This document shows positions 1-9,057 of a DNA stretch of 64,000 nucleotides, piece after piece. The position numbers were made by a program, and so were the translations under genes. Position 1 is the stretch's first letter. Each line of letters opens with the position of its first letter. The stretch covers positions 2,020,278-2,084,277 of the forward strand of contig NZ_EQ973490.1 of NCBI RefSeq assembly GCF_000158035.1, in the 5' to 3' direction. The DNA comes from Bacteroides cellulosilyticus DSM 14838 (GTDB lineage: Bacteria; Bacteroidota; Bacteroidia; Bacteroidales; Bacteroidaceae). The notes under the pieces were generated by a model. The model ran no database searches. It had not been told where the DNA came from and saw nothing but the letters and a program-made list of their open reading frames with translations.

Positions 1-58
1 GAAAAGAAATGAATGAATTCCGCCAACGACTAAAAGTAATATCTTTAATGTAATAATA

Positions 59-2272
59 ATGAAGAAACAACTCTTTTCAACTCTCCTGTTTGCCTGTTCA
101 TTGACTACTTTGACAGCGCAAACTCCTGTATATTTAGATGATACGCAACCCATTGAAGCACGTGTAAAAGATGCTCTCAACCGTATGACACTGGAAGAGA
201 AAGTAGCCCTTTGCCATGCGCAGAGCAAATTCAGCAGTCCCGGTGTGCCCCGTCTTGGTATCCCCGAACTTTGGATGAGTGATGGACCTCACGGTGTTCG
301 TGCAGAAATCAACTGGAACGATTGGGGATATGCCAAATGGACCAATGACAGTATTACTGCTTTTCCTGCCTTGACTTGTCTTGCCGCTACCTGGAATCCG
401 GAAATGTCCGCCATCTACGGCAAGGCTATTGGTGAAGAAGCCCGTTATCGGGAAAAAGATGTTCTTTTGGGCCCCGGCGTTAATATCTATCGTACTCCTC
501 TGAATGGTCGTAACTTTGAATACATGGGAGAAGATCCTTATCTGGCAGGCGTGATGTGTGTACCTTATATTCGGGAGATACAGAAAAACGGGGTTGCCGT
601 AAGTGTGAAACACTATGCTTTGAACAATCAGGAGTTATGGCGTGGACACATTGATGTGCAACTAAGCAACCGTGCCTTACACGAAATCTACCTCCCCGCT
701 TTCAAGGCTGCTGTGCAGAAAGGTGGTGCCTGGACCGTGATGGGAGCCTATAACAAGGTGCGTGGTCAGCATGCCTGCCATAATGATTTTTTGCTGAATA
801 AGATTTTGAAGAATGACTGGGGTTTTGACGGTGTAGTCGTAACCGATTGGGGTGGTGCCCATGATACTTACGAAGCAGCCATGAATGGCTTGGACATCGA
901 GATGGGATCCTATACCAACGGTCTGACCTCAGAAAGTGCATTTACCTTCGACGATTATTATCTGGCTAAGCCTTATCTCCGGATGTTGAAGGAAGGTAAG
1001 GTGCCTATGAGCACAGTGGATGATAAAGCCTCCCGTATTCTTCGCTTGATATTCCGCACGGCGATGAATCGTCAGAAACCTTATGGTTCGCTGACAAGTG
1101 AAGAGCATTATCAGGCTGCCCGTGAGATTGGTAATGAGGGTATTGTGCTTCTGAAAAACACACCTGTCCAGAAAAAAGGTACCCCTTTGCTGCCGCTTGA
1201 TGACTCTAAATATCAACGTATACTGGTAGTAGGTGACAATGCTGTCCGTTTGTTGAACGAAGGAGGCGGTTCTTCTGAACTGAAGGTAAAAGATATGATA
1301 TCTCCACTCGATGGTATGCGTGCTCTTTATGGTGACAAGGTAGTTTATACGAAAGGTTACGCTGCCGGACGTCCGATGTATGGGCGTGCAGAAGAAATTC
1401 CCCAGTCGGTGATGGATTCCTTGCGCACAGCAGCAACTGAACTTGCCAAAGAAGCCGATCTTGTGATTTTGTTCGGTGGATTGAATAAGAATCATTTCCA
1501 GGATTGTGAAGCCGGCGACCGTGTGACATACGGTTTGCCATTCGGACAAAATGAACTGATTGAATCTCTGTTGGGAGTCAATAAAAATATGGTATTGGTA
1601 TTGTTGAGTGGTAATGCCGTGGAAATGCCTTGGCTGAATAAAGTTCCGGCCATCCTGCAAGGCTGGTATCTGGGATCTATGGGTGGTAATTCACTTGCTG
1701 ATGTACTGAGTGGTGCAGTGAATCCCAGCGGAAAACTTCCTTTCTCCTTTCCTGTGAAATTGGCGGATTGCGGTGCACATGCATTTGACGAATTGAGTTA
1801 TCCGGGCGATAGTATCAAGCAGGTCTATAAAGAAGATATTCTGGTAGGTTATCGCTGGCATGATACCAAGAAGATTCCCGCCTTATTCCCTTTCGGGTAT
1901 GGTTTGAGTTATACGACTTTTACCTATGGCAAACCGGTAGCTTCTGCTAAAACAATAACTGCTGACAATTCTCTGACTGTGACCATTCCTGTAAAGAATT
2001 CGGGTAGTATTGCTGGAAAGGAAGTCGTACAACTGTATGTAGGAGATGAAAAATGTAGTGTTCTGCGTCCTGTGAAAGAGTTAAAGGCATTCCAAAAGAT
2101 AACTTTGGCACCGGGTGAAGAAAAAGAAGTAACTTTCACCATCACTCCGGATGATTTGAAGTTCTATGATGAAACTGTTGGCGGATGGACGGCAGAACCG
2201 GGTAAGTTTAAGGCTTATATCGGAGCCTCTTCCGCGGATATTCGTGGAACGATTCCGTTCGAGTTGAAATAA
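59..2272 (+). CDS. Glycoside hydrolase family 3 beta-glycosidase (probable beta-glucosidase)
   Basis: A 737-residue secreted enzyme that should release terminal beta-linked sugars in the periplasm or at the cell surface. A signal peptide (MKKQLFSTLLFACSLTTLTA) is followed by the GH3 TIM-barrel domain. The barrel carries the KHYALNN substrate-binding motif and the catalytic nucleophile Asp263 in VVVTDWGG. Next come the GH3 alpha/beta sandwich domain and a C-terminal fibronectin III-like domain (about residues 640-735). This is the usual full length for the beta-glucosidase/beta-xylosidase type. It is followed by its own terminator, so it is not part of the downstream operon; it may end a locus lying upstream of the window. 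Exact sugar specificity cannot be read from sequence. Confidence 0.93.
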   Translation: MKKQLFSTLLFACSLTTLTAQTPVYLDDTQPIEARVKDALNRMTLEEKVALCHAQSKFSSPGVPRLGIPELWMSDGPHGVRAEINWNDWGYAKWTNDSITAFPALTCLAATWNPEMSAIYGKAIGEEARYREKDVLLGPGVNIYRTPLNGRNFEYMGEDPYLAGVMCVPYIREIQKNGVAVSVKHYALNNQELWRGHIDVQLSNRALHEIYLPAFKAAVQKGGAWTVMGAYNKVRGQHACHNDFLLNKILKNDWGFDGVVVTDWGGAHDTYEAAMNGLDIEMGSYTNGLTSESAFTFDDYYLAKPYLRMLKEGKVPMSTVDDKASRILRLIFRTAMNRQKPYGSLTSEEHYQAAREIGNEGIVLLKNTPVQKKGTPLLPLDDSKYQRILVVGDNAVRLLNEGGGSSELKVKDMISPLDGMRALYGDKVVYTKGYAAGRPMYGRAEEIPQSVMDSLRTAATELAKEADLVILFGGLNKNHFQDCEAGDRVTYGLPFGQNELIESLLGVNKNMVLVLLSGNAVEMPWLNKVPAILQGWYLGSMGGNSLADVLSGAVNPSGKLPFSFPVKLADCGAHAFDELSYPGDSIKQVYKEDILVGYRWHDTKKIPALFPFGYGLSYTTFTYGKPVASAKTITADNSLTVTIPVKNSGSIAGKEVVQLYVGDEKCSVLRPVKELKAFQKITLAPGEEKEVTFTITPDDLKFYDETVGGWTAEPGKFKAYIGASSADIRGTIPFELK

Positions 2273-2349
2273 GATAGTGATTGCTGAATGGGGAAGGGGT
2301 GTGGAGTGTTTTCGCATTTCTTCTCCATTTATTATATTCCCCTTTATAT

Positions 2350-2372
2350 AAGCCCTTTGCAGGGCTTTTTTT
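2350..2372 (+). terminator. Rho-independent terminator after the GH3 gene
   Basis: A 7-bp stem AAGCCCT/AGGGCTT with a four-base loop is followed by a run of T (2366-2372). It lies 78 bp after the GH3 stop. Confidence 0.85.
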
Positions 2373-2537
2373 CGATAATATCTATCGAACCTACAGTTAG
2401 AAATTACTTTTTATTTTTCTGTAAAATCAATAAGTTTATCAGGCAACTTGTTTCATAAACTTACGGATTTATCTGTCACAGTATGTCTACTGCTGTGGAT
2501 GTTTTGCAAATCTTTATCTATTTTCTTAGGTATTTCT

Positions 2538-2569
2538 ATTGTTTTTATTGAGAAGGCTTACTACTTTTG
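2538..2569 (+). promoter_or_regulatory. Bacteroides-type promoter upstream of the AraC regulator
   Basis: ATTG (2538-2541), a 20-nt spacer and TACTTTTG (2562-2569) match the Bacteroides -33/-7 consensus TTTG and TAnnTTTG. The predicted start is near 2574, giving a leader of about 250 nt before the gene at 2823. Confidence 0.6.
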
Positions 2570-2631
2570 TATGCGGACGTCACAGGTATGGGAGTTTACT
2601 GTCCAACTACAAATGTGGTACGTCCGTATGC
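2569..2631. repeat. Imperfect inverted repeat at the start of the AraC leader
   Basis: GTATGCGGACGT (2569-2580) and ACGTCCGTATGC (2620-2631) pair at 10 of 12 positions around a 39-nt loop. The repeat begins exactly at the predicted promoter -7 element, so it would form the 5' end of the regulator transcript. The rest of the 2373-2822 gap is AT-rich, and I see no convincing gene in it. Confidence 0.55.
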
Positions 2632-2822
2632 AAACTTCTTACTGCTTGACGAAGTAAATAGCTCATTGTGTGGTAGTTCAACTCATAGAGGTTTGCTTAA
2701 TAGACCTTTACTTTTAGAGGATATTTCGTTTCTTTCTTGGAATGAAGTGAACATTAGTAGTTAATTTACGAAGTTAATAACAAATAAAAAGGTATTCAGT
2801 TATAAGGAATACAACATCGAAG

Positions 2823-3695
2823 ATGAATAATTCTACGGAACTTTCCACCCTTTGGACATTTTTAGACAATATAACCAATAATCTGAAAAGTCAGAGATTA
2901 GCGGATGTATTCCGTTTTATTTCTTTTTATCCTTTTGAGACCTATGGACCTCACAAACATTTGCGTATTGAGATTAACCATGTTAAAAAGGGCAATTGCA
3001 TTCTGTATTTGGACAATGAGAGCATCAATTTTGTTGAGGGTGATACCATGATCATTCTCTCGAATGTCAATCATACGTTTGAGGCAGGCTCTGGTGGAAC
3101 TACTTTAATGCAGCTTGAATTTCTTCCTGAGATATTTTCCGGTTTTGATTTAAACTTTCCGAATTGTATAGATGGTACGTCACCAAATTCCATCTCTCTT
3201 TTCTCGGAAGAGAACAAGCTGATTAAAATAGTGAATAATATAGGTATTATGCGTGTAGTACAACGCATTGTAAACGAATTGGAAGGGAAGAATTCCTATT
3301 ATCAATATTTGGTTGTGATGTTTTATGCAGAGTTGATGGTTCTTATTTATCGTTATATGGATGAAAACTATTTGCCTGTTTGCCAAAATGATGCTTTAAA
3401 AAAAGCTATATCCTTTATTCGTTTCAATTTTCATCAGGACATTAGTATTAATGATGTAGCTGCGCATGCCGGCATTAGTGAACGTTACCTCAGAAGCTTA
3501 TTTTTGCAATACTTGAATTTTTCTCCTTTAGATTATCTGAATCAAATACGTATTAATAAATCTATTGAGCTGCTTCGAAATACAGAATTATCTGTAAAAG
3601 AGGTCAGTTTCCAATGTGGATTCCAGTCACCACAATACTTTTCACGCATCTTCAAACAGCGAACTGGGATATCTCCACGTGAAGTAACCAGATAG
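2823..3695 (+). CDS. AraC family transcriptional regulator
   Basis: A 290-residue cytoplasmic DNA-binding regulator. The N-terminal half looks like a cupin-type ligand-binding domain (YGPHKHLRIEINHV, then a beta-rich stretch to about residue 110). The C-terminal ~100 residues carry two helix-turn-helix units, with ISINDVAAHAGISERYLRSL in the first and VSFQCGFQSPQYFSRIFK in the second, the classic AraC/XylS signature. It lies directly upstream of the sugar-oxidation/SusCD operon in the same orientation. No hybrid two-component sensor or SusR-type gene is visible, so it is the best candidate for the operon's regulator; the ligand is unknown. The start at 2823 has no upstream in-frame alternative that makes sense. 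Confidence 0.9.
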   Translation: MNNSTELSTLWTFLDNITNNLKSQRLADVFRFISFYPFETYGPHKHLRIEINHVKKGNCILYLDNESINFVEGDTMIILSNVNHTFEAGSGGTTLMQLEFLPEIFSGFDLNFPNCIDGTSPNSISLFSEENKLIKIVNNIGIMRVVQRIVNELEGKNSYYQYLVVMFYAELMVLIYRYMDENYLPVCQNDALKKAISFIRFNFHQDISINDVAAHAGISERYLRSLFLQYLNFSPLDYLNQIRINKSIELLRNTELSVKEVSFQCGFQSPQYFSRIFKQRTGISPREVTR

Positions 3696-3786
3696 TATTT
3701 CCGTTTTGTACATTATTTCTTTTTATATGAGCCTTTTCGGACACGTCTTACAATCTTGATTTATCCATTCTTTTCGTTAAGTGAAC

Positions 3787-3794
3787 TAACTTTG
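3787..3794 (+). promoter_or_regulatory. Probable -7 element of the ten-gene catabolic/SusCD operon
   Basis: TAACTTTG matches TAnnTTTG exactly and lies 45 nt before the first ATG of the operon. No good -33 TTTG is seen at the normal spacing, as expected for a promoter that needs an activator such as the adjacent AraC protein. Confidence 0.5.
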
Positions 3795-3839
3795 CTCTTA
3801 CCGGAACAAAGAGTATAACTTTATAAAAAAGAATGAAAA

Positions 3840-4532
3840 ATGAAAGAATGGAAAGATGATAAGACTCTGATAACCTTGATAAAAGCCGAACTCTACACGG
3901 CAGTTATCGGAGATATTATGGATAAGATGGGATATCTCCATCAGTTTCTCCCCCCTCATATTCGTCCGCTTCGTGATGATATGTTGATAGCCGGACGGGC
4001 TATGACTGTTTTGGAAGCCGACGTACATGACAATTCTGCATCGGGGGGAAATAATCCTCTGTTACAGCGTTCCTTCGGCTTGATGTTGGAGGCATTGGAT
4101 GATTTGAAGGAAGATGAAGTGTATATCTGCTCCGGTTCTTCTCCGGAATATGCTTTGTGGGGAGAATTGATGAGTGCTCGCGCTATGCAATGCAAAGCCG
4201 CAGGAGCTGTTGTAAATGGATACTCACGCGATACCAAAGGTATTTTAGCTTTAGACTTTCCTTGTTTCTCGTATGGTCCTTATGCGCAGGATCAGGCTCC
4301 TCGTGGAAAAGTTATTGATTACCGCGTTCCCATTGAGGTAGACGGGGTTTTGGTCAATGATGGTGATATGCTGATTGGGGATATTGACGGTGTATGTGTG
4401 GTTCCTCGTCGGATAGAAGAAGAGGTTTTTACCCGTGCATTGGAGAAGGCACGTGGTGAACGGATAGTATTGAAGAAAATACAGGAAGGTATGCGGGCAC
4501 GTGATGCTTTTGACAAGTTTGGTATAATGTAG
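3840..4532 (+). CDS. RraA-like protein, probable 2-keto-3-deoxy-aldonate (HMG-type) aldolase
   Basis: A 230-residue cytoplasmic protein of the RraA/4-hydroxy-4-methyl-2-oxoglutarate aldolase family, sometimes misannotated as demethylmenaquinone methyltransferase. RraA proper inhibits RNase E; the aldolases of this fold need an Arg-Asp pair that holds substrate and divalent metal. That pair is present as Arg130-Asp131 in GYSRDTKGI, with the upstream WGELMSARA loop. It is the first gene of a run that supplies a sugar dehydrogenase, lactonase and dehydratase. The likely job is therefore cleavage of a 2-keto-3-deoxy acid to pyruvate and an aldehyde. That assignment is inference from active-site residues and neighbours. 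Confidence 0.85.
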   Translation: MKEWKDDKTLITLIKAELYTAVIGDIMDKMGYLHQFLPPHIRPLRDDMLIAGRAMTVLEADVHDNSASGGNNPLLQRSFGLMLEALDDLKEDEVYICSGSSPEYALWGELMSARAMQCKAAGAVVNGYSRDTKGILALDFPCFSYGPYAQDQAPRGKVIDYRVPIEVDGVLVNDGDMLIGDIDGVCVVPRRIEEEVFTRALEKARGERIVLKKIQEGMRARDAFDKFGIM

Positions 4533-4551
4533 ATTTAATTTGAGTTTGAAG

Positions 4552-5721
4552 ATGAAGATAACTGATGTAAAGGTGTGGTTGGTGCAAGGCATCAAATACA
4601 ATTGGACATTATTAAAGATTTATACGGATGCTGGTTATACGGGAGTAGGTGAAGCTACCAACTGGCCGGGTAGCCCTGTCGTTTATGAAGCTGTTAAGCA
4701 TGTTGGACAGCGTATAATAGGTCTAGATCCGATGAGAACGGATTTTATTTGGACGAAACTGTATCGTGACTTGAATTGGATAGGCCCGTATGGTGCGAGT
4801 ATGTGTGCTATTAGTGGTATTGATATGGCTTTGTTGGATTTGAAGGGTAAGGTATTGAATGCTCCCTGCTATGAATTGCTGGGAGGAGCATATCGTAAAG
4901 ATATTCTTCTGTATGCAAATTATTGGTTTACAAAAGGTAAACATAATGAGGAGGACTATGCTGCCCAGGCACGGATCGTAAAAGAGGCTGGTTTTACCGG
5001 TTTGAAGTTTGATCCGTTTGCGCATACAAACTATTTTTATGGTGAGGATTTGGCTTCTAATCTGACATTGACCCCTGCACAACAAGATTTGGCATTCAAT
5101 GTATCTAAAGCTGTGCGGGAGGCTGTGGGTCCTGAGATGGATATTATGATAGAGACACATGCCATGTTGAACTACCGTATTGCCGTGAAAATGGCGGAAC
5201 GTTTGGCTAAGTTGGATATCACTTGGTATGAAGAACCGGCAGGTCCTGAGAGTTCACAAACTTTGCGGGCTATGCGTGAGCGTATTCCCTCAGATGTGAC
5301 TATTTGTGTGGGCGAACGGCACTATACGCGATTTGGTATCCGTTCGTTACTTGAGAAACATGTCTGTGATATTATTATGCCGGACATAACCCGTTGTGGT
5401 GGTCCTTCTGAAATGAAGCGGATGGCTACCATGGCTGAGGCTTATAATGTATTGATCGCTCCACATAATCCTAATGGGCCATTGTCTACATTGGCCTCGT
5501 CGCATGTTTGTGCCGCCATTCCTAATTTTTTCAGGCAGGAATTTATGTTTAATGATGTGGCTTGGAGGGATACAGTTATTGATCATCCCATTTCGGAAAT
5601 GGTGTATGACGGGTATCTGCATCTGTCTGACAGACCCGGTTTGGGAGTAGATTTGGTTGAAGATGAATTGGAGAAACATACCGGTATCGTAGCCGATGCT
5701 CCTGATAATTTTTATATTTGA
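4552..5721 (+). CDS. Enolase-superfamily (mandelate racemase group) sugar-acid dehydratase
   Basis: A 389-residue enzyme with the N-terminal capping domain (ITDVKVWLVQG...) and C-terminal barrel of the mandelate racemase/muconate lactonizing family. Visible active-site residues are Lys152 in GLKFDPF; metal ligands Glu201 (MIETHA), Glu227 (WYEEP) and Glu255 (CVGER); and a His305-Asp278 dyad (PHNPNG, MPDITRCGG). The dyad spacing equals the 27 residues seen in mandelate racemase. This set is typical of aldonate dehydratases such as those for galactonate, gluconate or fuconate. I chose ATG 4552 over the in-frame TTG at 4540. It lies 19 nt after the aldolase gene. The substrate is not determined, and racemase activity cannot be excluded. 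Confidence 0.9.
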   Translation: MKITDVKVWLVQGIKYNWTLLKIYTDAGYTGVGEATNWPGSPVVYEAVKHVGQRIIGLDPMRTDFIWTKLYRDLNWIGPYGASMCAISGIDMALLDLKGKVLNAPCYELLGGAYRKDILLYANYWFTKGKHNEEDYAAQARIVKEAGFTGLKFDPFAHTNYFYGEDLASNLTLTPAQQDLAFNVSKAVREAVGPEMDIMIETHAMLNYRIAVKMAERLAKLDITWYEEPAGPESSQTLRAMRERIPSDVTICVGERHYTRFGIRSLLEKHVCDIIMPDITRCGGPSEMKRMATMAEAYNVLIAPHNPNGPLSTLASSHVCAAIPNFFRQEFMFNDVAWRDTVIDHPISEMVYDGYLHLSDRPGLGVDLVEDELEKHTGIVADAPDNFYI

Positions 5722-5727
5722 TAAGAT

Positions 5728-6519
5728 ATGGCATTTACTATTGACTTAAAAGAAAAAGTCGTACTGGTTACCGGTGTATCTTCTGGCATTGGTTTAGGTG
5801 TTGCACGCGAATTTGCTCGTGCGGGTGCTGATGTGGCGGGTTGTTCACGTAAGGCGGCAAATGATGAAAGTATAGTTACTTATGTGGAGGCTGTAGAAAG
5901 TGAGGGGAGTCGGGGGCTTTATGTGCAGGCAGATGTTACAAAAGAGCAGGATTTGGAACAGTTGGTTAGAAAGGTGATTGATACATTTGGCAGGCTGGAT
6001 ATTCTTGTGTCCAATGCCGGGATGAATGTTTTTGAGGGCGCAGAACATTGTGATGAAGAGCATTGGAGATATAATCTTGATTTGAATCTGGCTTCACATT
6101 GGCGCTTGGCAAAACTTTGCAGGCCCTATTTGAAACAAACGAAAGAGGGGGTTATTTTGCTAATGACTTCAAACCATGCGTTTTGTACAATTCCTGGATG
6201 TTTTCCTTACAATGTCACGAAGACGGCTATAACGGGCTTAGTACACAGCTTGGCTATAGAATGGGGACCTGAGATACGGACAGTGGGTGTAGCACCGGGG
6301 TTTATCGATACGGCAGGAAATGACACTTGGTTCAATTCTTTTCCTGATGCAAATGCCGAACGTCAGCGTACGGTTGATCATCATCCGGTAAAGAAACTTG
6401 GTACGGCAGAAGAGGTTGGTGCTTTATGTGTCTATCTGGCTTCCCCGATAGCTTGTTTTATTAGTGGAACCACTGTACTGATGGATGGAGGCCGTTCGGC
6501 ATTGATGCAGGATTTTTAA
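5728..6519 (+). CDS. SDR family NAD(P)-dependent sugar dehydrogenase (probable)
   Basis: A 263-residue classical short-chain dehydrogenase/reductase. The nucleotide-binding motif TGVSSGIG is at residues 15-22, the NAG motif at about residue 97, and the catalytic Ser (LMTSNHAF) and Tyr-x-x-x-Lys (YNVTK) near residues 147-164. The C-terminal ISGTTVLMDGG is typical of the family. The gene begins only 6 nt after the dehydratase and is followed by an SMP-30-type lactonase. It is therefore best read as the enzyme that oxidises the free sugar to its lactone. It could instead act on a later keto-acid intermediate, as in the diketo branch of L-fucose oxidation. Confidence 0.92.
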   Translation: MAFTIDLKEKVVLVTGVSSGIGLGVAREFARAGADVAGCSRKAANDESIVTYVEAVESEGSRGLYVQADVTKEQDLEQLVRKVIDTFGRLDILVSNAGMNVFEGAEHCDEEHWRYNLDLNLASHWRLAKLCRPYLKQTKEGVILLMTSNHAFCTIPGCFPYNVTKTAITGLVHSLAIEWGPEIRTVGVAPGFIDTAGNDTWFNSFPDANAERQRTVDHHPVKKLGTAEEVGALCVYLASPIACFISGTTVLMDGGRSALMQDF

Positions 6520-6535
6520 TAATGAAAGAATCAAC

Positions 6536-7420
6536 ATGAAAGCGAATCTACTATATCGTTGTTATGACACGATTGGAGAGGCTGTTACTTGGCTTCCGGA
6601 TATGAAAACTTTGTTGTGGGTTGATATTGACAGTGGTATCCTGCATCAGTATAATCTGGAGAGCCAGAAGATGGAAGAACACCAATTTCCCGAAATGATA
6701 ACTGCTGTCATTCCCTGGAAAGGGCATGAGCATGAAATCATTTTGGCAATGAAGAATCGTCTGGTTGTTTATCATCTTGTAGAAAGAGAGTATCAGGTGC
6801 TTTTAGAATTGACAGGTCTGCATTCACAGTTGCGCACTAATGATTGTAAAGCGTCTCCGGAGGGTCGTATTTGGTGTGGAGTAATGCATTTGATGGAACA
6901 TACCCGTACCGGAAGCTTGTACTGTATTAATAATGATTTGTCTTGGGTGCCAGTTCTGACTGAGCAATATATTCCAAATGGAATGGTCTGGAATAAGGCT
7001 GGTGACCGGATGTATTACATTGATTCAGGTCGTGGCTGTATCGAAGAATATGGATATAGTTGTTCAGCTAAAATAACCTGGCGACGTACAGTTGTACAAG
7101 TTCCACCGGAATACGGAGTCCCGGATGGAATGACTATCGACGCTGATGGACTTTTATGGGTAGCACATTGGGGAGGATTTGGGGTGTATATATGGGATCC
7201 CGATACTGGAAAGTTAGTAGACAAGGTAGATGTGCCTGCCCCTAATGTCGCTTCTTGCACTTTTGGCGGAATCGGGGATAGCAGGTTGTTCATAACGACA
7301 GCTTTAGACGGGCTTTCTGATATGGAACGTAGAGAATATCCTTTGAGTGGCAGTGTTTTCGTTGTCGATGTACCTAAAGTTGTTCCAGGCGAGAATCATT
7401 ACCCATTTATAACTGATTAA
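6536..7420 (+). CDS. SMP-30/gluconolactonase family sugar lactonase
   Basis: A 294-residue cytoplasmic six-bladed propeller of the SMP-30/LRE family. Family metal-ligand positions are recognisable: Glu15 in IGEAVTW, an Asn in RTNDCKASPEGRIWCG, an Asn in PNGMVWN and an Asp in VPDGMTIDADG. These enzymes open aldonolactones to aldonic acids. The place between a dehydrogenase (17 nt upstream) and a symporter (11 nt downstream), in the same run as an aldonate dehydratase, fits lactone hydrolysis in a non-phosphorylative sugar pathway. No signal peptide is seen. Confidence 0.9.
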   Translation: MKANLLYRCYDTIGEAVTWLPDMKTLLWVDIDSGILHQYNLESQKMEEHQFPEMITAVIPWKGHEHEIILAMKNRLVVYHLVEREYQVLLELTGLHSQLRTNDCKASPEGRIWCGVMHLMEHTRTGSLYCINNDLSWVPVLTEQYIPNGMVWNKAGDRMYYIDSGRGCIEEYGYSCSAKITWRRTVVQVPPEYGVPDGMTIDADGLLWVAHWGGFGVYIWDPDTGKLVDKVDVPAPNVASCTFGGIGDSRLFITTALDGLSDMERREYPLSGSVFVVDVPKVVPGENHYPFITD

Positions 7421-7430
7421 TTGAAAAATT

Positions 7431-8990
7431 ATGCATATCTCTGTTATTGATTTGATTATCTTTTTTGCCTACTGTTTATTGATTTTATTTGTAGGACTCT
7501 TTGTTTCCCGTAGAAACAAAAAAGAAACACAGAGTGCAAAAGGATATTTTTTGGCGGGAAGAGGACTGGCTTGGTGGGCAATCGGTGCTTCTATTATTGC
7601 TTCGAATATTTCGGCTGAACAGTTTGTCGGGATGTCCGGTTCAGGTTATGCTATCGGCTTGGCTATGGCAACTTATGAATGGATTGCTGCACTGGGGCTG
7701 TTGATTGTGGCAAAGTTTTTCATACCGATTTTCCTTGAGAAGAAGATATTTACAATGCCTCAATTTCTGGAAGAACGGTTTGATAGTCGTGTAAAGTCTG
7801 TAATGGCGTTTTTCTGGCTGGTTGTTTTTGTGTTTATTAATCTGACTTCCATTCTTTATCTGGGAGCGCTGACCATTGAGAAGATTATGGGAGTACCCAT
7901 GATTGTGGGAGTGCTGGGATTGGCCATATTTGCAGGAGTCTATTCTATTTATGGCGGATTGAAAGCAGTGGCCTTGACAGATGTGATTCAAGTGGTATTT
8001 TTAATAGGTGGCGGATTAATAACAACTTATATTGCACTGGATACTCTGGGAATGGGGGAAGGAGTAGTACAAGGTTTTAAAAATCTTTATGTACAGACCG
8101 AAGATAAGTTCCATCTTATACTTGACAAGTCTCACCCTAGTTATATGGATCTTCCGGGTATCTCTGTTATTATAGGTGGTTTATGGGTCGCCAATCTCTA
8201 TTATTGGGGGTGTAACCAATATATTATTCAACGTGCCCTGGCGGCTAAATCAGTGAGTGAAGCCCAGAAGGGAATGTTGTTTGCCGGTTTTATCAAGTTG
8301 CTTATTCCATTGCTGGTTGTCATTCCGGGCATTGCGGCTTTTGCTTTGAATGCTCCATTGGAAAAATCAGATGAAGCTTACCCTTGGTTGTTGAGCAATT
8401 TACTCCCCGTAGGCATAAAAGGGGTTGCATTCGCAGCGCTAACAGCGGCTATTGTTAGTTCTTTAGCATCTATGATGAATAGTATAGCTACTATTTTTAC
8501 AATGGATATTTATCGTTCGTATATCCGTCCGCAAGTTGGGGAGGCTGATTTGGTACATGTGGGCCGCTGGACCAGCTTTATATCTTTGGTAATTGCTGTT
8601 ATAATAGCGCCTATGTTATCCGGACTTGATCAGGCATTTCAGTATATTCAAGAATTTACGGGTTTTATCAGTCCGGGTGCATTAGCAATTTTCCTTGCAG
8701 GTTTCTTTTATCGCAAAGCCACAGCCAATGGAGCATTAGCAGCTGCTTTAGGAACCTTTATCTTTTCCCTTTTACTAAAATTCCTTTGTCCGGGGTTGCC
8801 TTGGATGGACAGGATGGGGATTGTCTTTTTGCTTTGCTGCGGATTGATTGTTATGCTGAGAAACCGAACACAAATTGATGTGTCTGCATCTCCGGTACGA
8901 TGGTCACTTTTCCGCACTGGAAAATTATTTAATATTTTGTCTTGTATCATTATTGCCATTCTGATTTATTTCTACTGTTTGTGGTGGTAA
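7431..8990 (+). CDS. Sodium/solute symporter (SSS family), probable sugar transporter
   Basis: A 519-residue inner-membrane protein with about 13-14 hydrophobic helices starting at residue 5. Family features include the GRGLAWWAIGASIIASNISAE stretch in the first core helices and IYGGLKAVALTDVIQ in the middle. SSS proteins import sugars, myo-inositol or sialic acid with Na+. Here it probably brings the periplasmic monosaccharide (or its acid) to the dehydrogenase/lactonase/dehydratase/aldolase set encoded just upstream. It ends the catabolic half of the operon; SusC begins 67 nt later. Confidence 0.93.
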   Translation: MHISVIDLIIFFAYCLLILFVGLFVSRRNKKETQSAKGYFLAGRGLAWWAIGASIIASNISAEQFVGMSGSGYAIGLAMATYEWIAALGLLIVAKFFIPIFLEKKIFTMPQFLEERFDSRVKSVMAFFWLVVFVFINLTSILYLGALTIEKIMGVPMIVGVLGLAIFAGVYSIYGGLKAVALTDVIQVVFLIGGGLITTYIALDTLGMGEGVVQGFKNLYVQTEDKFHLILDKSHPSYMDLPGISVIIGGLWVANLYYWGCNQYIIQRALAAKSVSEAQKGMLFAGFIKLLIPLLVVIPGIAAFALNAPLEKSDEAYPWLLSNLLPVGIKGVAFAALTAAIVSSLASMMNSIATIFTMDIYRSYIRPQVGEADLVHVGRWTSFISLVIAVIIAPMLSGLDQAFQYIQEFTGFISPGALAIFLAGFFYRKATANGALAAALGTFIFSLLLKFLCPGLPWMDRMGIVFLLCCGLIVMLRNRTQIDVSASPVRWSLFRTGKLFNILSCIIIAILIYFYCLWW

Positions 8991-9057
8991 AAAGTAGAAA
9001 GGCATTCTGGGATAAGTCAGATATTTATTTCTTTAAATCTAATAATTGTTTTGTGTT

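Noticed and set aside
1-58. Possible C-terminal end of an upstream gene (frame 1 reads EKK then stop)
   Set aside because: Only a few codons remain in the window, so no gene can be supported.
929-1660. 243-residue minus-strand ORF inside the GH3 gene
   Set aside because: It is a shadow of a clear GH3 gene on the other strand, with low-complexity composition and no motif.
2448-2764. Two short + strand ORFs (69 and 65 residues) before the AraC gene
   Set aside because: They overlap each other in different frames, cover the promoter and hairpin, and have no family features.
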